Positions 6,977 through 11,186 of a stretch of 11,186 bases of DNA are shown in pieces. The notes below the pieces were generated by a model, which was not told the DNA's origin, ran no database searches, and saw only the letters and a program-made list of their open reading frames with translations. The first letter of the stretch is position 1; each line of letters begins with the position of its first letter. A program made the translations under genes and the position numbers. Origin of the DNA: Propionibacteriaceae bacterium UBA5174 (GTDB taxonomy: Bacteria; Actinomycetota; Actinomycetes; Propionibacteriales; Propionibacteriaceae); assembly GCA_002413345.1 (NCBI GenBank), contig DHWU01000036.1:24822-36007 (forward strand). Reading direction: 5' to 3'.

Positions 6977-6992
6977 GTCGTTCCCGGCCCCT

Positions 6993-7013
6993 TGCACAAC
7001 ATATGCACAACAT
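6993..7013. repeat. Tandem 10-bp direct repeat near tRNA-Leu
   Basis: TGCACAACAT occurs at 6993-7002 and again at 7004-7013 with one base between, so the period is 11 bases, about one helical turn. It lies between the tRNA terminator and the end of the HEPN gene. Such phased repeats can be recombinase or regulator binding sites. The role here is not known. Confidence 0.55.
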
Positions 7014-7059
7014 CTCGGACCGCAGATTGGGCTCTGATGGGCAGGAGTGGGCTCACGGA

Positions 7060-7518
7060 TCAGCCGAAGAAGCTGAGGTTCGACAGGAGCTGGTCTGCCG
7101 CTTCGATGATGCTGCGGGATTGGGCAACGGCCTCGGTCGCCTCTTCGACGTCAGAGGTCGCGGTGGCGGCTCTCGGGTACTCGAGCTCGTTGCGCCGTCG
7201 CCGCAGGAAGCCGAAGTTGCGGAAGCCGTCGCCGAACTGGGCACGGATGGCCGACTCGACGGCGACGTGGCCGCCGGCCGTGGTGGGGCGCAGTCCCTGC
7301 TGAGTCAGGAGGGCCGTCGCTGCGTAGCGGGCCGCGTCATAGGCGAGGACGAACGCGCTGTCGGGATCAGTGCTTGCGATGGAAGCTGCGGTCCCTAGCG
7401 TTCGGTGGGCCTGGTCCAGCAGTGGTCGCCCATTCGCGGCAGCGCCGGTGACTGCTTGCAGGTGTCTCACGCTGAGCAGCCGCTCGATCTCGGCCTCACC
7501 TCGCGGCCAGCGTGCCAT
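7060..7518 (-). CDS. HEPN-domain protein, putative toxin partner of the MNT
   Basis: The 152-residue all-alpha protein matches the HEPN fold seen next to minimal nucleotidyltransferases. Helix 2 carries DSAFVLAYDAARYAATALLTQQGLR (about 53-77), the usual 'aYdaaR.Aa.aLL..qGlr' pattern. The motif near the third helix is FLRRRRNELEYPR (104-116). Canonical HEPN RNases use RX4-6H; here R109-NELE-Y114 has tyrosine where histidine is expected, so RNase activity is uncertain. In HEPN/MNT pairs the toxin is silenced by adenylylation of a tyrosine next to this motif, which makes Y114 a candidate target. The start is ATG at 7518 with GAGGAGG 6 bases upstream, inside the end of the MNT gene (23-base overlap). 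A GTG at 7533 is an alternative. It is the second gene of the operon; no terminator with a T-run is seen after its stop. Confidence 0.82.
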   Translation of the reverse strand: MARWPRGEAEIERLLSVRHLQAVTGAAANGRPLLDQAHRTLGTAASIASTDPDSAFVLAYDAARYAATALLTQQGLRPTTAGGHVAVESAIRAQFGDGFRNFGFLRRRRNELEYPRAATATSDVEEATEAVAQSRSIIEAADQLLSNLSFFG

Positions 7519-8107
7519 CGACGTCCTCCTCACTAATCACGGTCAGCGTAGGCGAGGAACGGATCTGGGAGCTGAGCGGATCGTTGGGGTCGGCCCATTG
7601 GGCGTTGGATCGGATCGTCGGGTTCACGGGCAGGCCGAGTCTGGCCTGTGCCCGATCGCCTGCTTCGTAGACGTCTGCTCTCGCAACACCCTCGCCAACC
7701 ACGAGGACGTCGATGTCATGCGGGGTGGCACCGGCCTCGCCAGCATGACGGGCCGCCCACGACCCGAAAATGACGATCTCAGTGGCTCCGGAGATCTTTG
7801 CGAACTCATCAGCCACGACGTGCTGGGGACCGAAGCTCAGCTCGAGCAGTCTGATGAGTGGCTCACTGGCGGGGTGATCCAGGTTCGCGTGGACCATGCG
7901 GCTGCGACTCACGTGCCGTTCGGCGATCATCGCCGCCGCCGCCAGCCGCTCGACTTCCCTGTGGATCGAGGTCAGCGGAGCCTTGATCCGTCGCGATAGG
8001 TCGGTGAGACTGAACTCCTGGTCCGGGTGCAGCAGGAGCAGGGCCAGGATCTCCGCCTGTGCCTGGCTGCGGAAGATCGGCAGGAGTGCCGGCGCCTCAC
8101 TTCTCAT
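7496..8107 (-). CDS. Winged-helix / minimal nucleotidyltransferase (MNT) fusion, putative antitoxin
   Basis: The 203-residue protein has two parts. Residues 8-75 form a winged helix-turn-helix DNA-binding domain (SQAQAEILALLLLHPDQEFSLTDLSRRIKAPLTSIHREVERLAAAAMI, then a wing). From about residue 107 a minimal nucleotidyltransferase domain follows: EIVIFGSWAARHAGE, then HDIDVLVVGEG. The GS (115-116) and DxD (131, 133) motifs for ATP and metal are intact, with 14 residues between them. The usual third acidic position seems replaced (LPVNPTIRS). In HEPN/MNT type VII modules the MNT neutralises the HEPN toxin by transferring AMP to it. Here the fused wHTH suggests that it also represses its own operon. 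It starts with ATG at 8107, 6 bases after TATATT, so the mRNA is probably leaderless. It overlaps the HEPN gene. Confidence 0.88.
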   Translation of the reverse strand: MRSEAPALLPIFRSQAQAEILALLLLHPDQEFSLTDLSRRIKAPLTSIHREVERLAAAAMIAERHVSRSRMVHANLDHPASEPLIRLLELSFGPQHVVADEFAKISGATEIVIFGSWAARHAGEAGATPHDIDVLVVGEGVARADVYEAGDRAQARLGLPVNPTIRSNAQWADPNDPLSSQIRSSPTLTVISEEDVDGTLAAR

Positions 8108-8130
8108 AGATGGAATATATCTTCCATCTA
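8107..8130. promoter_or_regulatory. 24-bp inverted-repeat operator of the MNT-HEPN operon
   Basis: TAGATGGAA (8107-8115) and TTCCATCTA (8122-8130) are perfect reverse complements around TATATC. The repeat covers the -10 box and touches the start codon. A second overlapping pair, ATCTTCC (8119-8125) with GGAAGAT (8133-8139), extends it towards the -35. Placement and symmetry fit a dimeric wHTH repressor, most simply the MNT fusion encoded just downstream. Confidence 0.75.
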
Positions 8131-8142
8131 AAGGAAGATCAA
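8114..8142 (-). promoter_or_regulatory. Promoter of the MNT-HEPN operon
   Basis: On the minus strand, TTGATC (8142-8137) and TATATT (8119-8114) are separated by exactly 17 bases. The ATG follows the -10 by 6 bases, so transcription should start at or next to the start codon. This is the strongest promoter match in the window. Confidence 0.75.
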
Positions 8143-8152
8143 CCGTTGGGGC

Positions 8153-8199
8153 GGATCATCGCTCGCGTCTCGAGGCGTCTACAGCGAGTGAGATGATCC
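8153..8199. repeat. Imperfect long inverted repeat upstream of the MNT operon
   Basis: GGATCATC-G-CTCGC (8153-8166) pairs with GCGAG-TGA-GATGATCC (8184-8199), giving 8 plus 5 base pairs with a small internal loop and a 17-base hairpin loop. It sits between the operon promoter and the terminator of the glycosyltransferase gene. It may be a transcript-end structure, a binding site, or an island boundary; nothing decides between these. Confidence 0.5.
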
Positions 8200-8234
8200 A
8201 AAACCTAGTCAGCACAGCCTGACTAGGGGATTTT
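8200..8234 (-). terminator. Terminator of the glycosyltransferase gene (possibly bidirectional)
   Basis: Read on the minus strand, CCTAGTCAG (8227-8219) and CTGACTAGG (8212-8204) form a perfect 9-bp stem with a 6-base loop, followed by TTTT (8203-8200). On the plus strand the same stem is followed by GGATTTT (8228-8234). It lies 30 bases after the glycosyltransferase stop codon. Confidence 0.75.
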
Positions 8235-8263
8235 GCATCTGCGCGACAGCTGCTCCAGGTCAC

Positions 8264-9262
8264 CTAGCCGATCAACTGGGCATAGGCACCCAGGTATTGA
8301 TCGACCATTCGCGCCACCCCGAACCTGGCCTCGGCCCGCGCCCGGATGGCCCGCCGATCCAGACCGACGGCCGTCGGTATTGCTGCAACTGCGCCAGCCA
8401 CATCGTCGGCCAGGAATCCGGTTACCCCAACGTCGACCACCGCAGGCATCGATCCCCTTCGATAGGCCACTACCGGCGTGCCACAGGCCATCGCTTCGAC
8501 CACGGCCAGCCCGAAGGGCTCATCAAAACCGATCGGGTGCAAAAGCGCGGCGGCATTGCCCAACACCTCGGCACGTTTACTGGGCCCGACCGAGCCCAAA
8601 TAGCTCACCGAGACTCCGTCCAAGTGCGGAGCCACTAGGGCGTCGAAATAGGCCTGGTCGTGGATCGGTCCACAGATCACCAATGGACGCCCGGCAGCGC
8701 GGGCAATCTCGATGGCTACCGCGGTGCCTTTGTCCGGATGGATGCGGCCGAATGCCACCAAGGTCTCTCCCCCAGGCCCCAGCGGCAGTTCGGTGAAATC
8801 GATCCCGTGATGGATGGTGGCCAAATAGTCCAGGCTTGGTGACCGGTCCGAATCCGAGATCGAAATGAAGGCCGAGCGCGAGCGTTGGTAGGCCGGCAAG
8901 ATGCCCGCTCCGGAAAAGCCGTGGATCGTGGTCAGCAGGGGCGCTGCGCAGAACCGGTCGAAGGTCAGCGGTAACCAGTCGAGCTGGTTGTGTACCAGAT
9001 CGAATTCGCCCGATCGGCCTAGCGCGTGGGAGACATGCAGCGCCTCCCAGACCCGTCCGTCCATCTCCGGGTCGGTGGCATATCCGTGCGGGCAGACCCC
9101 GTCCAGTTCTGCGGTGGTTACCGAATCAAGGGTGGCGAACAGTGTCACGTCCACCCCAGCTGCCACCAAACCTTCGGTGAGTAGGCTAGTTACCCGCTCC
9201 CAGGGTCCGTAATGCTGTGGTGGGGTGCGCCAAGCCACTGGCGCAAGCATTGCAATTCGCAT
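8264..9262 (-). CDS. GT4-family glycosyltransferase
   Basis: This GT-B fold, retaining glycosyltransferase moves a sugar from a nucleotide sugar to an unknown acceptor, probably a cell-envelope or storage glycan. The 332 residues begin MRIAMLAPVAWRTPPQHYGPWE, a typical opening for this actinobacterial subgroup. FDLVHNQLDWLPL and TTIHGFSGAG lie in the N-terminal acceptor half. The donor half has FGRIHPDKGT (R173, K178), LHPIGFDEPFGLAVVEAMACGTPVVAY with the EX7E pair E248/E256, and RRGSMPAVV. The start chosen is ATG at 9262, with GGAGG 5 bases upstream and in line with homologues. An in-frame ATG at 9334 lies 8 bases after TAGCCT and could give a leaderless form with 24 extra residues. The Shine-Dalgarno sequence is locked in a hairpin. 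It diverges from the UvrA-like gene. Confidence 0.93.
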   Translation of the reverse strand: MRIAMLAPVAWRTPPQHYGPWERVTSLLTEGLVAAGVDVTLFATLDSVTTAELDGVCPHGYATDPEMDGRVWEALHVSHALGRSGEFDLVHNQLDWLPLTFDRFCAAPLLTTIHGFSGAGILPAYQRSRSAFISISDSDRSPSLDYLATIHHGIDFTELPLGPGGETLVAFGRIHPDKGTAVAIEIARAAGRPLVICGPIHDQAYFDALVAPHLDGVSVSYLGSVGPSKRAEVLGNAAALLHPIGFDEPFGLAVVEAMACGTPVVAYRRGSMPAVVDVGVTGFLADDVAGAVAAIPTAVGLDRRAIRARAEARFGVARMVDQYLGAYAQLIG

Positions 9263-9264
9263 GG

Positions 9265-9291
9265 CTGCCTCCATCTCGCAGATGGAGGCAG
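9265..9291 (-). promoter_or_regulatory. Perfect hairpin masking the glycosyltransferase ribosome binding site
   Basis: On the minus strand, CTGCCTCCATCT (9291-9280) and AGATGGAGGCAG (9276-9265) pair over 12 bases with a 3-base GCG loop. The 3' arm contains the GGAGG Shine-Dalgarno sequence and ends 2 bases before the ATG. In mRNA this would block ribosome entry. As DNA it is a 27-bp palindrome that could also be an operator. Confidence 0.8.
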
Positions 9292-9342
9292 ACCCCAGAA
9301 AGGACAGCAGCACACGGACGATTGATCCGCACATCCGCTTTC

Positions 9343-9348
9343 AGGCTA
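9343..9348 (-). promoter_or_regulatory. Candidate -10 hexamer of the glycosyltransferase gene
   Basis: TAGCCT on the minus strand would start transcription near 9336, giving a leader of about 75 bases that contains the ribosome-site hairpin. An ATG at 9334 would be practically at the transcript 5' end. No good -35 is seen. Confidence 0.35.
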
Positions 9349-9368
9349 CGCCAGCACCGCCGAGGCCA

Positions 9369-9408
9369 GGTCAGCACAAGCCTCACCGACTCCACCCCGA
9401 GGCTGACC
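9369..9408. repeat. Bulged inverted repeat in the divergent intergenic region
   Basis: GAGGCTGACC (9399-9408) is the reverse complement of GGTCAG plus CCTC at 9369-9374 and 9381-9384, with six extra bases (CACAAG) in the left arm. It sits between the two divergent candidate -10 boxes. It may be a regulator site; chance is possible. Confidence 0.35.
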
Positions 9409-9416
9409 CGACCAAC

Positions 9417-9422
9417 TAGCCT
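9417..9422 (+). promoter_or_regulatory. Candidate -10 hexamer of the UvrA-like gene (leaderless)
   Basis: TAGCCT ends 7 bases before the ATG at 9430, and no Shine-Dalgarno sequence is present. This is the layout of a leaderless actinobacterial transcript. No clear -35 is visible at 17 bases. Confidence 0.45.
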
Positions 9423-9429
9423 GACCGTC

Positions 9430-11186
9430 ATGGGTGTGAATACAACGACGTCACCACAGGCGTTCGCCGATGCTCACGATCTGATTCGAGTTCGTGGTGC
9501 CCGGGAGAACAACCTCAAAGGCATCGATGTGGATCTGCCCAAGCGCAGCCTCACGGTCTTCACCGGGGTATCCGGCTCGGGCAAGAGTTCCTTAGTGTTC
9601 GACACCATTGCCGCCGAATCGCAGCGGCTGATCAACCAGACCTACAGCGCCTTCGTGCAAGGCTTCATGCCGACCCTGGACCGTCCTGAGGTGGACCTCT
9701 TGTCTGGCCTGACGACGGCGATAATTGTCGATCAGGAACGGATCGGCGGTAACCCCCGGTCAACTCTGGGTACGGTCACCGACGCAAATGCGATGCTGCG
9801 AATCCTGTTCAGTCGTCTTGGTCAGCCCCACATCGGTTCTCCCCAAGCATTCTCCTTCAACGTGGCCACCGTCCATGGAAGTGGCGCGATCACCGTCGAA
9901 CGCGGACCCGGCAAAGCCACCAAACAGCTCGCCAGCTATTCGGCCACCGGCGGGATGTGTGCCCGCTGCGAAGGCCTTGGCCAGATCAATGACATCGACT
10001 TGACCCAGCTCTACGACGACTCCAAATCGCTTGCGGAAGGGGCGATCACCGTCCCCGGGTTCAGCGCGGACGGCTGGTACGGGCGGATCTTTGCCGCAGT
10101 GGTTCCCGCAGATAAGCCCATTGCGCAGTTCACTGATCGCCAACTGCGCGAGTTCCTTTACGGTGCAGCTCGCCGAATCAAGGTGGACAACGTCAACCTC
10201 ACCTACGAAGGTCTGGTGCCCCGGATCCAGAAGTCAATGCTCAGCAAAGACGTCGACTCCCTGCAGCCGCATGTGCGGGCCTTCGTGGAGCGGGCAGCCA
10301 CCTTCACCACCTGCCCCGATTGCGAGGGAACCCGGCTCAATGCTGGTGCCCGATCGGTCAAGATCGCGGGGATCAATATCGCCCAGGCCTGCGCCCTGCA
10401 GATTTCAGATCTGGCCAAGTGGGTCGCTGCCCTTACCGAACCGTGGGTAGCCCCTTTGCTGAGTTCGTTGAGTCACCTTCTGGATTCCTTCGACGAGATT
10501 GGCCTGGGCTATCTGAGCCTGGATCGGCCCGCTGGCACGCTGTCTGGCGGTGAAGCTCAGCGAGCCAAAATGGTCCGTCACCTCGGCTCGGCTTTGACCG
10601 ATGTCACCTACGTTTTCGACGAGCCGTCGATCGGGTTGCACCCGCACGACATCGCCCGAATGAACACCTTGCTGCTGCGCCTGCGCGACAAGGGCAATAC
10701 CGTGTTGGTCGTTGAGCACAAACCCGAAGTGATCGACATCGCCGATCAGGTGGTTGATCTGGGCCCCGGCGCTGGTGTGTACGGCGGCACCGTGTGCTTC
10801 GCCGGTACCGTGGCCGGGCTACGGGCCAGCGACACCCTCACCGGACGCCACCTCGACGATCGCGCCCAGCTCAAGGCGAGCATCCGTGAACCCAGCGGGA
10901 CGCTACCGATCCGCGCCGCGTCCACCCACAATCTGCGCGCGGTCGATGTTGACCTCCCATTGGGAGTGTTGTGCGTGATCACTGGGGTGGCCGGTTCGGG
11001 CAAGAGCTCACTGATCTCGGGCTCAGTGAGTGGGCAAGCCGGCGTGGTCACCATCGATCAGGGCGCCATTCGTGGATCTCGGCGCAGTAACCCAGCTACC
11101 TACACCGGTCTGCTTGAGCCGATCCGCAAGGCCTTCGCCAAGGCTAACGGCGTCAAGCCGGCGCTGTTCAGCGCCAATTCCGAAGG
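9430..11186 (+). CDS. UvrA-like ABC ATPase (UvrA2/DrrC type), 3' end outside window
   Basis: The 585 visible residues hold a complete first ABC module and the start of the second. Walker A1 is GVSGSGKS (46-53). FSFN (141-144) and the zinc-module cysteines C177/C180 (CARCEGLG) and C295/C298 (CPDCEGTRL) follow. The signature is LSGGEAQR (371-378), Walker B YVFDEPS (394-400) and the H-loop His430. Walker A2 is GVAGSGKS (519-526). Only about 125 residues separate Walker A1 from CARCEGLG. In UvrA that interval is much longer and holds the UvrB-binding domain, so this is probably not the housekeeping excinuclease subunit. Such short UvrA homologues are known from antibiotic producers (DrrC) and as UvrA2, and are tied to tolerance of DNA-binding drugs. 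The start is ATG at 9430, leaderless in appearance. It diverges from the glycosyltransferase gene. Confidence 0.92.
   Translation, partial: MGVNTTTSPQAFADAHDLIRVRGARENNLKGIDVDLPKRSLTVFTGVSGSGKSSLVFDTIAAESQRLINQTYSAFVQGFMPTLDRPEVDLLSGLTTAIIVDQERIGGNPRSTLGTVTDANAMLRILFSRLGQPHIGSPQAFSFNVATVHGSGAITVERGPGKATKQLASYSATGGMCARCEGLGQINDIDLTQLYDDSKSLAEGAITVPGFSADGWYGRIFAAVVPADKPIAQFTDRQLREFLYGAARRIKVDNVNLTYEGLVPRIQKSMLSKDVDSLQPHVRAFVERAATFTTCPDCEGTRLNAGARSVKIAGINIAQACALQISDLAKWVAALTEPWVAPLLSSLSHLLDSFDEIGLGYLSLDRPAGTLSGGEAQRAKMVRHLGSALTDVTYVFDEPSIGLHPHDIARMNTLLLRLRDKGNTVLVVEHKPEVIDIADQVVDLGPGAGVYGGTVCFAGTVAGLRASDTLTGRHLDDRAQLKASIREPSGTLPIRAASTHNLRAVDVDLPLGVLCVITGVAGSGKSSLISGSVSGQAGVVTIDQGAIRGSRRSNPATYTGLLEPIRKAFAKANGVKPALFSANSE

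Noticed and set aside
6874..7056. 60-residue minus-strand frame overlapping tRNA-Leu
   Set aside because: Its C-terminus (SERGLEPPRPIKGTSTSS) is simply the antisense of the tRNA, and the rest crosses the terminator hairpin and repeats.
7370..7999. 209-residue plus-strand frame across the MNT gene
   Set aside because: It is antisense to a gene with clear wHTH and nucleotidyltransferase motifs, a strong promoter and a good overlap start for HEPN. The shadow has no recognisable motifs.
6933..8234. CRISPR array or integrase in the island
   Set aside because: Only two short tandem repeats exist and no spacer periodicity, recombinase or second copy of the tRNA 3' end was found.

Overview
The window looks like the chromosome of a high-GC Gram-positive bacterium (Actinomycetota). 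Pointers are an IF-3 that begins at an ISTEPRINDR-type start on a non-canonical ATC codon, a hisE-hisG pair close to infC, an actinobacterial UppP (QGLTEFLPISSSAH), GC-rich codon use, and several genes whose start codon lies 6 to 8 bases after a TANNNT hexamer, the layout of leaderless actinobacterial transcripts. I cannot name the genus. No stretch longer than 300 bases lacks a gene.

Left part (1-2685). On the minus strand lie the start of infC (its 3' end is outside the window) and, upstream of it, hisE and hisG. infC has its own promoter just after hisG. Its leader is about 190 nt long and carries a canonical intrinsic terminator before the ATC start, so attenuation is likely. Diverging from hisE on the plus strand is uppP (undecaprenyl-diphosphate phosphatase), followed within 10 bases by an aldo/keto reductase.

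Middle (2695-6932). The reductase is followed by a 541-residue membrane protein that reads like two envelope proteins joined in frame. An M20 metallopeptidase on the minus strand converges on it. A tRNA-Leu(GAG) gene diverges from the peptidase and ends in a long perfect hairpin.

Accessory island (about 6933-8200). Just after the 3' end of tRNA-Leu is a compact two-gene minus-strand operon. It encodes a winged-helix protein fused to a minimal nucleotidyltransferase (MNT), then an overlapping HEPN protein. This resembles a HEPN/MNT (type VII) toxin-antitoxin module, but the usual RX4H histidine is a tyrosine (R109-NELE-Y114). The operon has a clear promoter with a 24-bp inverted repeat between the -35 box and the start codon, suggesting autorepression by the fused wHTH. 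Two hairpins that share the CTGACTAGGG motif bracket the island, and there is a 10-bp tandem repeat beside the tRNA. No integrase is visible.

Right part (8204-11186). A GT4 glycosyltransferase on the minus strand has its Shine-Dalgarno sequence buried in a perfect 12-bp hairpin. Diverging from it is a UvrA-like tandem ABC ATPase that lacks room for the UvrB-binding domain (UvrA2/DrrC-like). It runs off the window end.

The conserved genes cover translation initiation, histidine biosynthesis, cell-wall lipid recycling, redox and peptide metabolism. The most unusual content is the MNT-HEPN operon with its operator, the hairpin-masked start of the glycosyltransferase, the infC attenuator, and the chimeric membrane protein.
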